Shown in pieces: positions 27,137 through 36,476 of a stretch of 64,000 nt of DNA. The notes beneath the pieces are model-generated. The model was not told the DNA's origin and searched no databases. It saw only the letters and a list, made by a program, of their open reading frames with translations. The DNA is from an uncultured Phocaeicola sp. GTDB taxonomy: Bacteria; Bacteroidota; Bacteroidia; Bacteroidales; Bacteroidaceae. Position 1 is the first letter of the stretch. The number at the start of each line of letters is the position of its first letter. The stretch is from assembly GCA_944320845.1 (NCBI GenBank), contig CALUJA010000004.1, forward strand, positions 119,632 through 183,631. The letters run 5' to 3'. A program made the translations under genes and the position numbers.

Positions 27137-27658
27137 ATGAAAAACGATTTATTGCAGACACTCACAAAGGAAGAACTTATCCGGCTGATTGAGGACTACT
27201 CGAAAAACTGGCTGGCGATGGACGGGGTATGGTTTCAGTCCGTGGAACGCAGTCGGGGAATGGACGAGGCGATGTATCATGATGCGGAAGCCTGGAGGCG
27301 CTTCACCGTCATCGAGGCCAAACGCATCAAGGAATTTCTGCGTTTGCCCGAGCATGCGGGACTGGACGGGCTTGCCCGGGCACTGCAACTGCGATTCTAC
27401 GCCAATTTGAACGAGGCGGAAATTATTTTCGGACAGGACAAAAAAGATTTAATCTACCGTACAAAAGAATGCCGCGTGCAGCGGGCAAGGGAACGGAAAG
27501 GCATGGAATTTCATCCTTGCAAGCCGGTAGGCGAGATTGAATATGCCGGATTCGCCCGCACCATCGACCCGCGCATCGCCTGCACGTGCATCAGCTGCTT
27601 TCCGGATGTAACCGACCCGACCTGCTGCTGCGCCTGGCGCTTCTGGCTAAAAGAGTAA
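27137..27658 (+). CDS. Cysteine-rich DUF6125-like protein
   Basis: A 173-residue protein from ATG 27137 (MKNDLLQTLTKEELIRLIEDYSKNW). The first two thirds are helical. The C-terminal part holds a dense cysteine cluster (CTCISCFPDV then DPTCCCAW) that could bind metal or an Fe-S centre. It resembles DUF6125 family proteins, which also occur in methanogens and clostridia; the function is unknown. An upstream in-frame start at 27080 is less likely, because residues before MKND are not family-like. It follows the acyltransferase by 58 nt. Confidence 0.78.
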   Translation: MKNDLLQTLTKEELIRLIEDYSKNWLAMDGVWFQSVERSRGMDEAMYHDAEAWRRFTVIEAKRIKEFLRLPEHAGLDGLARALQLRFYANLNEAEIIFGQDKKDLIYRTKECRVQRARERKGMEFHPCKPVGEIEYAGFARTIDPRIACTCISCFPDVTDPTCCCAWRFWLKE

Positions 27659-27667
27659 AAACAAGAA

Positions 27668-27699
27668 AGTCCGGTCAATCCACGCAGACTGACCGGACT
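27668..27699. terminator. Terminator between the cysteine-rich gene and GH92
   Basis: AGTCCGGTCA (27668-27677) pairs exactly with TGACCGGACT (27690-27699) over a 12-nt loop, in the 45-nt gap between two convergent genes. T-rich on the plus-strand side. Confidence 0.75.
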
Positions 27700-27703
27700 C
27701 TCT

Positions 27704-29959
27704 TTATTTCATCTCGGCGGGAGATTTCAGTTTGAAGGTCAAAGTACCCGCCTTCACCAAATCATTGTGATTGATGCGATAGCCGCATTTCTTGTCTCCC
27801 ATACGAATATCATCAATGTATCCCCATCCGGAATCGCCGGAATCACCAATCCGCTCGATGACCAACTTGTCGCGCCCATAATATTTCGGGTCGAGCTTGA
27901 TGGTTATCTTGTCGAATGTGGGAGCAGTCAGCGTATATTCGGGCACTCCGGGGCAGTCGGGATAAAATCCCATCATACTGAAAATGGCCCACGACGACAT
28001 GGTTCCCGTGTCTTCATTACCGGGAAGTCCGTCGGGCTTCGTGGTGAAGTGTTTCGCCAGAAGCTCCTTCACCAACTTCTGCGTGCGCCATTCTTCCCCC
28101 TTGAAGTAGCTGAACAGATATGGATAAGCGATATCCGGTTCGTTGGCCGGGTCATAAAGCCCTTTGTCAAACACCATCTGGAGTTTGTCTACAAACTTCT
28201 TCTTCCCTCCCATCAGCTTTACCAGTCCTTTCACATCGTGGGGAACATAGAATGTATAGTTCCATGCACTGCCTTCATGAAAGCCCGGGCACGGTTCGAA
28301 GTTTTCACCCTGACGCGGATTGAAGGGCGAATAAAACGTTCCGTCGGGCAAAATGGGACGCAGCGTACCGAAGTCCTTGCAGTAGTAATGCTTGTAACCC
28401 ATCGAACGGTCGTAGAATAATTTCGCATCGTCTTTCTTTCCCAACGCCTTGGCAAGGGTGGACAGCGAATAATCGGCAATATAATACTCTAACGCATGAG
28501 AAACGGAGTTGTCGAACTGCTCCCGGAGCGGCACATAGCCCCGGCTCATGTAGTCATCGTTATCGGGGCGCATCAGATTGTCCTTGCCCGGTGTAGTGGC
28601 CGACTTGTACATCGCTTCGTAAGCCAGGTTGATATCAAAGTCGCGCAAGCCCTTCATCCAGGTATCCACAATAACAGGCAGGCTGGGGTCGCCTTCCATC
28701 GTCAGTGTTTCACGCCCGTAAAGTTCCCATTTCGGCAGCCAGCCGTGCTCGCGGTACATATCAAGCATGGTATGAATCATGTCCATCTGACGCTCGGGAT
28801 AAACCAAGGTCATCAGCTGATGCAGGTTGCGGTAAGTATCCCACAGTGAAAAGACAGTATAGCGGTCGCCCTTCGCTGTCAGAATCTTGTCACCCTCCAT
28901 CTGCGGATACTGCCCGTTCACATCCTGCAAGATATTGGGATGGATAAGAGCATGGTAAAGTCCGGTATAGAATACCGTCTTCTGCTCCCTTGTACCGCCT
29001 TCCACCATAATTTTTCCCAAGTCATCGTTCCATCGCTGACGGGCTTCCTGACGAATTTCCTCAAAGTGGCGTCCGTGCTGCTCGGCATCCAGATTCTCGC
29101 GCGCATTTTCTATACTCACGAATGACACGCCCATCGCCACCTCTATCTGCTCTCCTTCTCCGGTATTAAAGGTGAACCACGCGCCAATGTCGTCGCCCGC
29201 AATCTCTTTGTTATACTTGGTATAGAGTTTATACTTGCCCTGGTCTTTGTCCCACTCGGCTTCCACTCCCTGCATGGGCCGTTGCTTTTTCCAGTAACCC
29301 GTTGCTGCAGGCACTTTGTTTATGCGCATCACGAAATAGATTGGGAATACAGCCTGCGGATTGTAGCAGAACGTGCCGAGCACCTTCATGCCTTCCACCT
29401 CGTTTTCACTGACACGGCGCATAAACGCCCCGCTCTCATTGGTCAGTCCCTCGCCCAAATTCAGCAGAATGTTGCTCTTTCCCTCCGGAAAGGTAAAGCG
29501 AGCCAGCCCCGTGCGCGGAGTAGCCGTAGCCTCGGCCAAGACATTATATTTGGTAAGCGATATGGTATAATATCCCGGAGTGGCATTCTCTTTTTCATAA
29601 CGGCTGCCATACTTGTGATAGTCCACATCCAGTTCGCCCGTGGTCGGCATGAGCAACAGCGACCCAAGCTCCGGACAGCCCACTCCACTCAGGTTAACAT
29701 GAGAAAAACCCGTAAAAAAACTGTTGGTATACTCATACGGAGTAGACCACCAACGGGCATCCTTGTCATAAACATTGTCTGAAGAACCCATTACATTAAA
29801 TGGAACAACAGACATCATCCCGTTCGGACAGACGGCACCAGGGTTACAAGTTCCGAAATTCGTCGTCCCAATAAAAGGATTCACATAGTCGGCCGGCTCT
29901 TGGGCGTACATAAACTGAAAAGCAATGCCTGCCAAAAGTGTTAACAGAGTCTTTTTCAT
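27704..29959 (-). CDS. GH92 alpha-mannosidase, secreted
   Basis: A 751-residue calcium-dependent exo-alpha-mannosidase of glycoside hydrolase family 92. A signal peptide (MKKTLLTLLAGIAFQFMYA) ends near residue 19. The family opening DYVNPFIGTTNFGTCNPGAV and later motifs (GLYHALIHPN, FSLWDTYRN, HEGSAWNY, GNEDTGTMSSW, ending with PDCPGVPEYTLTAP) are all present. It acts in the periplasm or at the cell surface on alpha-mannosides such as high-mannose N-glycans. It is the last gene of an operon with GH130 and an MFS transporter. The start is set at 29959, since upstream residues are not a signal peptide. Confidence 0.95.
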   Translation of the reverse strand: MKKTLLTLLAGIAFQFMYAQEPADYVNPFIGTTNFGTCNPGAVCPNGMMSVVPFNVMGSSDNVYDKDARWWSTPYEYTNSFFTGFSHVNLSGVGCPELGSLLLMPTTGELDVDYHKYGSRYEKENATPGYYTISLTKYNVLAEATATPRTGLARFTFPEGKSNILLNLGEGLTNESGAFMRRVSENEVEGMKVLGTFCYNPQAVFPIYFVMRINKVPAATGYWKKQRPMQGVEAEWDKDQGKYKLYTKYNKEIAGDDIGAWFTFNTGEGEQIEVAMGVSFVSIENARENLDAEQHGRHFEEIRQEARQRWNDDLGKIMVEGGTREQKTVFYTGLYHALIHPNILQDVNGQYPQMEGDKILTAKGDRYTVFSLWDTYRNLHQLMTLVYPERQMDMIHTMLDMYREHGWLPKWELYGRETLTMEGDPSLPVIVDTWMKGLRDFDINLAYEAMYKSATTPGKDNLMRPDNDDYMSRGYVPLREQFDNSVSHALEYYIADYSLSTLAKALGKKDDAKLFYDRSMGYKHYYCKDFGTLRPILPDGTFYSPFNPRQGENFEPCPGFHEGSAWNYTFYVPHDVKGLVKLMGGKKKFVDKLQMVFDKGLYDPANEPDIAYPYLFSYFKGEEWRTQKLVKELLAKHFTTKPDGLPGNEDTGTMSSWAIFSMMGFYPDCPGVPEYTLTAPTFDKITIKLDPKYYGRDKLVIERIGDSGDSGWGYIDDIRMGDKKCGYRINHNDLVKAGTLTFKLKSPAEMK

Positions 29960-30069
29960 GGTATATTGTTTTTCAGTCAACAAGCCGGCACGGCAGCAAA
30001 ACGGCAAGACAGCGGACTAATCCAACAACTTGCCGGCTTGCAACCGGCCTTCTCATCAACTCTATTGTT

Positions 30070-31041
30070 TTATTTAACAGAATGTGTCTTCACAAAGTCG
30101 ATGATTTCGGAAATATATCCGAAAGCCATGCCGACTACTGTATCCGCCGCACCGTAATAAACGGCAACCCGCTCTCCATCCTGAAGGGCAGCGCAAGGGA
30201 ATACCACATTGGGAACATCGCCCTGCAGCTCATACGGTGCTGCCGGAGCAAGCAGATAATCACGCGTGCGATACAACACTTTTTCCGGATTGTCCTTATC
30301 CAAAATAGCCGCACCCATTGAATAACGGTAACCGCAGCAGGTAGTAATCACACCGTGATAGAACATCAACCATCCGGCTTCAGTAAGGAACGGAACGGAG
30401 CCTGCACCAATCTTCGTACACTGCCAAGCACTTTCCTCGAAAGGAGTAACTTTCATCACACAACGATGCTCTCCCCAGTATTTCATGTCAGGACTATAAC
30501 TGATGTAAATATCGCCAAAAGGAGTGTGTCCGTTGTCGCTCGGACGACTCAGCATGGCATACTTTCCGTTTATCTTCTGTGGAAACAGCACCCCGTTACG
30601 GTTGAAAGGCAGAAAAGCATTCTCACACTGAAAGAATTCCTTAAAGTCAAACGTATAGCCCACGCCGATAGTCGGCCCGTGATAACCGTTGCACCATGTA
30701 ATCCAATACCGGTCTTCAATCCATGTCACACGGGGATCGTATTTGTAATCCGATTCAATCATGTCGGTATTCCCCGCCTTAAACTGAATCGGCTCATGAT
30801 TGATTTCCCAATGGATACCGTCTTTGCTGAAGCCTGCAAATATATTCATCTGCACCGCCTTATTATCGCAACGGAACACTCCGGCAAACCCGTCGCCGAA
30901 AGGAACGACAGCACTGTTGAAAATACTGTTTGAAGTCGGGATATGATAACGTCCGATTACCGGATTCTGCGAATAACGCCACATCACATCCTTGCAACCC
31001 GCCGGACGGTCTTCCCACGGCATCATTTTTTTTTCTGTCAT
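30070..31041 (-). CDS. GH130 beta-mannoside phosphorylase
   Basis: A 323-residue five-bladed propeller enzyme of family GH130. Typical stretches are [23 protein letters not shown] near residue 26 and the [23 protein letters not shown] region near residue 100, which supplies the catalytic aspartate. It has no signal peptide, so it is cytoplasmic. In Bacteroides, enzymes of the GH130_2 group phosphorolyse beta-1,4-mannosyl-N-acetylglucosamine from N-glycan cores. Neighbouring GH92 and MFS genes make that substrate likely here, but the sequence alone does not separate it from mannosyl-glucose phosphorylase. Confidence 0.88.
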   Translation of the reverse strand: MTEKKMMPWEDRPAGCKDVMWRYSQNPVIGRYHIPTSNSIFNSAVVPFGDGFAGVFRCDNKAVQMNIFAGFSKDGIHWEINHEPIQFKAGNTDMIESDYKYDPRVTWIEDRYWITWCNGYHGPTIGVGYTFDFKEFFQCENAFLPFNRNGVLFPQKINGKYAMLSRPSDNGHTPFGDIYISYSPDMKYWGEHRCVMKVTPFEESAWQCTKIGAGSVPFLTEAGWLMFYHGVITTCCGYRYSMGAAILDKDNPEKVLYRTRDYLLAPAAPYELQGDVPNVVFPCAALQDGERVAVYYGAADTVVGMAFGYISEIIDFVKTHSVK

Positions 31042-31098
31042 AAGTCTTTTAGTTTTTAGTTTGTCTGTTATTTAAATTATAAAATCAGAATTGTCAAG

Positions 31099-32472
31099 TT
31101 ACTCCCGCTCTCCCTTCACCAGTGAACCGTCAAGATTGTATTTGAAAGGTACGAAATAAGTAATCAGAAACGCCGGTATGGTGGCAAACAACACAAAGAT
31201 GAAGAAAGGCTCATAGCCGCCGGGCTTATCAAACCACTCGCCCAGCACTTCACAAACCCACCCGCTGAGCATACCGGGCAGCATGACACCCAAGTTCATA
31301 ATACCAGAAGCAAAGGCATAATGCGCCATCTGGTGCTTGCCGGGTGCCACCTGCTGCATCATAAACAGGGTCAGCCCCACAAAACCGAAACCGTAGCCGA
31401 AATATTCGAACACGATTCCACTACAGATAATGATTCCGCTTTCAGGCTGCAGGGCGGCAAACAAGGCATACACCACAAAAGGAAGATTGAAAACACAGCA
31501 AAGAGAAAACAATGTCTTGCGCAGACCGCGTGAAGAAATGTAATACCCCGCCAGCAACGACCCCAATACAAAGGCCGCCGCTCCATACGTACCATAATAA
31601 AGTCCGATTTCCTTCTCGCTCAATCCCAAACCTCCCATATCACGGTCGGCCTTCAGAAACAGGGGGACAATCTTCATCACAAAACCTTCGGCAAAACGAT
31701 ACAGTATGATAAAGAAAAGGTAATAAACGATATGGCTCTTACGGAAGAAGGCTACGAGCACATTGCCAAGTTCGGCCATAACCTGCCCCGCCGTGCGCTT
31801 TTCCGCATTAGCCTGACTCTTGCCCGAAGGAAGCATGAAAATATGATAAATGCCCAGCAAAACCATGACCACGCAAAGAATAGCCATAATCATCATCCAA
31901 GCCTTACGGTTGGCGGAAAGTATCGCCGTGGCGTCCGCACCGGCTCCCCCGCCGTATTGCTCTATCAGATAACCAGCCAGATAAACCAGTCCGCCCGTAG
32001 CGATAATCTTGGCAATGTTATAGAATGCTCCCTGCCAACCGATATATTTAGCCTGCTCGGAAGGAGTCAGCTCGCTCATATATACGCCGTCACAGGCAAT
32101 ATCGTGCGTGGCGCCGCTGAAAGCGATGACGGCAAGCAGGGCTATCGCCACACTGAAAAAGTGAGGAAGATTCAAAGAAAAGGCCACCAGTCCGAAAGTA
32201 ACGCCCGTTATCAGCTGCGTAGCAAGGACAAAAAATTTCTTGGTCTTGAAAAGTTCGAGGAACGGGCTCCAAAGCGGCTTCAATGTCCAAGGCAACAGAA
32301 TCAGGGAAGTCCAGAAAGTTATCAGCTTGTCTTCTACTCCCAATCCTTTAAACATCAAAACTGTCACCATATTCAATACAACGAAAGGAAGGCCCATAGC
32401 AAAATAGGCCGTAGGCACCCAAGTTATCGGGCTTCTCTTATATGTCCGCTTCTGTTCCTGCTCTGATTCCAT
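31099..32472 (-). CDS. MFS sugar transporter
   Basis: A 457-residue major-facilitator permease with twelve hydrophobic segments. The opening (SPITWVPTAYFAMGLPFVVLNMVTVLMFKGLG) and the GATHDIACDGVYMSEL stretch resemble AmpG-like and glycan-disaccharide transporters of Bacteroidetes. It is the first gene of the operon, followed by GH130 (57 nt) and GH92. It most likely imports the Man-GlcNAc disaccharide that GH130 then cleaves. The substrate is inferred from context. Confidence 0.88.
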   Translation of the reverse strand: MESEQEQKRTYKRSPITWVPTAYFAMGLPFVVLNMVTVLMFKGLGVEDKLITFWTSLILLPWTLKPLWSPFLELFKTKKFFVLATQLITGVTFGLVAFSLNLPHFFSVAIALLAVIAFSGATHDIACDGVYMSELTPSEQAKYIGWQGAFYNIAKIIATGGLVYLAGYLIEQYGGGAGADATAILSANRKAWMMIMAILCVVMVLLGIYHIFMLPSGKSQANAEKRTAGQVMAELGNVLVAFFRKSHIVYYLFFIILYRFAEGFVMKIVPLFLKADRDMGGLGLSEKEIGLYYGTYGAAAFVLGSLLAGYYISSRGLRKTLFSLCCVFNLPFVVYALFAALQPESGIIICSGIVFEYFGYGFGFVGLTLFMMQQVAPGKHQMAHYAFASGIMNLGVMLPGMLSGWVCEVLGEWFDKPGGYEPFFIFVLFATIPAFLITYFVPFKYNLDGSLVKGERE

Positions 32473-32607
32473 AGTATTATAACAACATATTTAAACTTAA
32501 AAGACTGATAATATAACAACCGACAAGGGAATAACACTTAAAAGCAAGACAAAGTATTTTTTTCATCAAGACCAACCGCACGGATAACCGCAGCAAAAAA
32601 GATGTTT

Positions 32608-32645
32608 GGCCGGACCAACCGCACAACAGGCAAGTCCGTCCGGCC
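32608..32645 (-). terminator. Terminator after mutL
   Basis: GGCCGGAC (32608-32615) pairs with GTCCGGCC (32638-32645). On the minus strand it is followed by a T-rich stretch. It lies 16 nt past the mutL stop. Confidence 0.65.
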
Positions 32646-32660
32646 TGTTTCTTCCTGCTG

Positions 32661-34496
32661 TCACTTGAAAAGCTTTTCGATGTCCTCTTCCTTCAATACG
32701 GCAAGCACGGTCTTTCCGTCGGGAGTATAATTGGGGGTAGAGACTCCAAACAGACCGTCGACCAGATTGTTCATCTCTTCGTTCGTCAACACCTGTCCGG
32801 GGACTATGGCAGCAGCCTTGGCCAGTGCCAGTGCAAGCATACTTTGCAATTCCTCTTTTACCTTGCAGCCCTTCTCAATGGCCGTATGCACCATATCCGT
32901 CACCAGCTTTTCAGGATTCAGCCCTTCAATGCCCGAGGGAACAGCGTTGATGGAATACGTTCCCCCTCCCAGACTGTCCAGTTCAAACCCCAGGGCCGTA
33001 AGGTCATCCATCACTTCTTCAAGTACCGGAACTTCCGAAGGAGCGAAATGTACCATATCGGGGAAAAGCATACGCTGCGATACACTCTGTCTGTTTTTCA
33101 TTTGTCCCATATACAAGTCGTAAAGAATACGGACATGAGCACGCTGTTGGTCAATAATCATTAATCCTGACTTGACGGAAGTAAGGATATAACTCCCTTT
33201 ATACTGGTAATGCTGAGCCGTATTTTCCACGACTTTCTCGGCGGGATGAGCATCGTAAAGCGAAGGGAAAGAATCCGTTTCCTGGAATCCCTGCTCCGGA
33301 ATCCCCTTTCCCAATCCCTCATAAAACGGCTCCCAATCTGTGTGTTGCCGGGGAGCATACGAAGCTCCATGGGAAGAAGAGGTGTTAAAGGGGTTGTATG
33401 ACGGATCATAGGCCGGCTTCGGCGGCTGGACTACCGAATAAGGAGAGTTCTCGAACGCCGGTATGTCGGGCATTCCCTCGGTATCAAAATCGATGGAAGG
33501 AACGGCATTGAAGCGTCCCAATGTTTCCTTGATGGCGGCGGACAGTATCTGCCAGACGGCCTGCTCATTCTCAAACTTGATTTCGGTCTTCGTGGGATGG
33601 ATATTGACATCTATATTCGCCGGGTCGACCTCAAAATAAATGAAATAAGAAACCTGTTCGCCTGCAGGCACCAGAGCTTCGTAAGCATCTGCCACCGCCT
33701 TATGGAAATAAGGATGGCGCATATAGCGTCCGTTTACGAAAAAAAACTGATGAGCCCCTTTCTTGCGTGCCGTTTCCGGCCGTCCGATGAATCCGTGAAT
33801 CTTGACCATCGTAGTCTCCACATCCATTGAAAGCAAATCCTGGTTAAGTTTCTTGCCGAATACTCCCATAATGCGCTGACGCAACTGAATGGCAGGCAGA
33901 TTCAGCACCTCGGTATCGTTGTGATGGAGTGTGAAGGAAATATCCGGATTGACCAGTACAATGCGCTCAAACTCCGTCAGTATATTGCTCAACTCCGTCT
34001 GGTTCGACTTCAGAAACTTACGCCGGGCAGGAACATTGAAGAAAAGATTTTTCACCGAAAAGTTACTCCCTTTCGGACAAGCGGTTGCCTCCTGACTTTC
34101 CACCTTCGAACCGGACACGGTTATTGCCGTCCCCAACTGCCCTTCTTCCTGGCAAGTGCGCAGTTCTACCTGTGCCACCGCCGCTATCGAAGCCAAGGCC
34201 TCTCCGCGAAACCCCATCGTATGAAGAGCGAAAAGGTCGGAAGCCTCACGAATCTTGGAGGTAGCATGACGCTCGAAAGCCAGACGCGCATCTGTATCCG
34301 ACATCCCTTTTCCGTCATCAATGACCTGAATACACGTTTTGCCCGCATCTGTCACCACCACATCAATGTGGCGGGCACCTGCATCCACAGCATTCTCGAC
34401 CAACTCCTTGACCACAGAAGCCGGTCGCTGAATCACTTCGCCCGCCGCAATCTGGTTAGCCACAGAATCGGGCAGCAAACGGATTATATCACTCAT
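32661..34496 (-). CDS. mutL: DNA mismatch repair protein MutL
   Basis: A 611-residue protein. The GHKL ATPase motifs are clear: [20 protein letters not shown] and [14 protein letters not shown]. The C-terminal dimerisation domain holds [18 protein letters not shown], the position of the DQHA(X)2E(X)4E metal-binding motif of MutL endonucleases, but here with Q and R in place of HA. MutL links MutS to strand removal in mismatch repair. The start overlaps the upstream small gene by 4 nt. Whether the nuclease is active cannot be told from the sequence. Confidence 0.95.
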   Translation of the reverse strand: MSDIIRLLPDSVANQIAAGEVIQRPASVVKELVENAVDAGARHIDVVVTDAGKTCIQVIDDGKGMSDTDARLAFERHATSKIREASDLFALHTMGFRGEALASIAAVAQVELRTCQEEGQLGTAITVSGSKVESQEATACPKGSNFSVKNLFFNVPARRKFLKSNQTELSNILTEFERIVLVNPDISFTLHHNDTEVLNLPAIQLRQRIMGVFGKKLNQDLLSMDVETTMVKIHGFIGRPETARKKGAHQFFFVNGRYMRHPYFHKAVADAYEALVPAGEQVSYFIYFEVDPANIDVNIHPTKTEIKFENEQAVWQILSAAIKETLGRFNAVPSIDFDTEGMPDIPAFENSPYSVVQPPKPAYDPSYNPFNTSSSHGASYAPRQHTDWEPFYEGLGKGIPEQGFQETDSFPSLYDAHPAEKVVENTAQHYQYKGSYILTSVKSGLMIIDQQRAHVRILYDLYMGQMKNRQSVSQRMLFPDMVHFAPSEVPVLEEVMDDLTALGFELDSLGGGTYSINAVPSGIEGLNPEKLVTDMVHTAIEKGCKVKEELQSMLALALAKAAAIVPGQVLTNEEMNNLVDGLFGVSTPNYTPDGKTVLAVLKEEDIEKLFK

Positions 34497-34789
34497 AATC
34501 CAAACTCCCCTGTAACTAAATAATGCAAAATAAAGAGCAGAACAGCTATCGCGATAAACAAGGCTCCATAGGTCAACGGCTTGCGTCCGCTCTCCTTGCG
34601 ACGCTTCAGATAAGTTGTTCCCTCCACAAATTTGCCCCGAATATCTTCAGGCGAGAACTCTTTCGGAGGAATCATCCCCAAGTCGCGCTTGGCATTCTCC
34701 TCTATCTTCTGCAGCTTTTCCTTGCGTTCGTCCACGTAAATATATTCGTGATGATACGCACGCGGCTTTCTCATTGAAAACATTCCCAT
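34493..34789 (-). CDS. Small membrane protein of unknown function
   Basis: A 98-residue protein. A long charged N-terminal part (about 1-70, rich in K, R and E) is followed by a single membrane segment ([21 protein letters not shown]) and a short tail, so the N-terminus is likely cytoplasmic. I recognise no domain. It overlaps the mutL start by 4 nt (ATGA) and sits 2 nt after the OstA-like gene, so it belongs to the envelope/mutL operon. Confidence 0.75.
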   Translation of the reverse strand: MGMFSMRKPRAYHHEYIYVDERKEKLQKIEENAKRDLGMIPPKEFSPEDIRGKFVEGTTYLKRRKESGRKPLTYGALFIAIAVLLFILHYLVTGEFGL

Positions 34790-34791
34790 AA

Positions 34792-36453
34792 CTACTCCTT
34801 TTTATCTTTGTTAAACAAATGTTGGTTTGGAAGCTCCACAGGCGGGCGGGTGCTCTTTTTCAACTGGTCTTCCACCCGCTTGCCACGCCAATTGAAAATA
34901 TCGGCCTTGTTCTGCGGCCGTATATAGTCAAACCAAACAAAATTATCCAGTCTGTCGGTTCCCTTCGGAATCTGGTCCATCGGATAAAGCGTACCATTCG
35001 ACTTCGGACTCATCACCATACGCTCCAGTTTCTGATCTTGCAGATAAATGTCCAACTGACTGGTTTCGGATACGTTCATGCCTATCAGCGTACTGTCTGA
35101 ATCCATCGGATAATAGACTATCCGCACAGAACCAATCACTTCGGTCTTTCTCATCTGCCCGTCGAGAAAATAAGATTTCATCTCTTTGCCCGCAACCTGA
35201 TTGAACAATGTTGAATCAACCTGCTCGACCGACAGAGCCTGATTGATGATATGCGCCCAGTCAATGGTACTGTCATTCATATAAATCTTCACCTGTTCGC
35301 CCACCAACTGCTGATTTTCATTCCACAGAATAGGGTCTTTATACATGGTCAGACAACTGTCTACCGTTGAAAAAACCAAAGAATCGGCCACTCCCTGCAC
35401 ATCAGTACGGTAAAAACGCACTTTATGAAAGGCACGCATTTCCCGATACATAGAGTCGGTATTCAGATGAAAAGTCTCCAGCATCAACGTATCGCCATGC
35501 AAAAAAAGACTGTCGCCCTGCGAATAGTCTACCGCCACAGCTTTACGGGTGACAAAAGCATATTTCGTCTGCTCATTGTAAAAGCCATAATCGCCGGTCA
35601 TCATATTCTTGTTGACCGTATCATTCATCACAATATTCCAGAAAGCCTCACCAACTCCCGTATTCCGGTCATAGTACAAGGTATCACCGGTCAATTGTTT
35701 TCCTTCGTTGCTCAAAACAGAGCGATCATACAAATCAGCCTTTCCCGTTGCAGTATTATAATTGCCGCGTTCGGAATAAATATGATTGGCATCGCTTACG
35801 ATATCCGACGGCCCCACAATGTTGGCAACCTTCGTAGCCGTATTATAACGCAATGTATCCGAAGTCAACGTAAACTGCGGATTAACCAACCTTACGTTGT
35901 AATTGAACACCGACTGCTTGGTGCTCGGATTATATTCCCCCCACTCCGAAGTCAACACATTCTGTTCATCCATCAATGTTCCCCCGTCGAAGAAGTAGCC
36001 CAGATTATACACCCGGTCATAATTCAGGCTATCGGTAAGCAGTGTCGTCGTGCGATTCTCCATACGCACATTCATACGCATCTCAGCAATCTGAGTCATG
36101 CCGTCATAATACAGATGGTCACCGTAAAGAAAGAGGGTATCCCCCTGTTCCATCCGCACATTGCTGAAAGCCTCAAACGAGCTGATCTGGTCATAGTAAT
36201 AGGCGCTATCGCAATACATATATACACTGTCATGACGAAAGACCACATTGCCTACCACCACCTGGGCATCAGGATGACGCGAATCTTTACGAAGCAGGTC
36301 GGAATGCAACAGATAGACCTTGCTCTTCTGTTTCGGCTGCCCGCTCTGCCGCACTCCCTCCTGAGCCAAAAGGCCAAGCCCCAACAGACACAAGACACTC
36401 ATCACAAGCATCCTATGCCCGTTAGAGTTATGTTTATTCTTTTTGTCAGACAT
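34792..36453 (-). CDS. OstA/LptA-like protein, envelope biogenesis
   Basis: A 553-residue exported protein with an N-terminal hydrophobic segment (MLVMSVLCLLGLGLLAQE). From about residue 40 it has repeated beta-strand units of the OstA/LptA type (HSDLLRKDSRHPDAQVVVGNVVF, then successive YYDxxT units), as in proteins that carry lipopolysaccharide across the periplasm. It is longer than LptA and resembles the OstA-like proteins of Bacteroidetes. It lies downstream of three PpiC-type chaperone genes, which fits outer-membrane assembly. A role in LPS transport is inferred. Confidence 0.82.
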   Translation of the reverse strand: MSDKKNKHNSNGHRMLVMSVLCLLGLGLLAQEGVRQSGQPKQKSKVYLLHSDLLRKDSRHPDAQVVVGNVVFRHDSVYMYCDSAYYYDQISSFEAFSNVRMEQGDTLFLYGDHLYYDGMTQIAEMRMNVRMENRTTTLLTDSLNYDRVYNLGYFFDGGTLMDEQNVLTSEWGEYNPSTKQSVFNYNVRLVNPQFTLTSDTLRYNTATKVANIVGPSDIVSDANHIYSERGNYNTATGKADLYDRSVLSNEGKQLTGDTLYYDRNTGVGEAFWNIVMNDTVNKNMMTGDYGFYNEQTKYAFVTRKAVAVDYSQGDSLFLHGDTLMLETFHLNTDSMYREMRAFHKVRFYRTDVQGVADSLVFSTVDSCLTMYKDPILWNENQQLVGEQVKIYMNDSTIDWAHIINQALSVEQVDSTLFNQVAGKEMKSYFLDGQMRKTEVIGSVRIVYYPMDSDSTLIGMNVSETSQLDIYLQDQKLERMVMSPKSNGTLYPMDQIPKGTDRLDNFVWFDYIRPQNKADIFNWRGKRVEDQLKKSTRPPVELPNQHLFNKDKKE

Positions 36454-36476
36454 ACTATCGTTTCAGAAACAGAACT

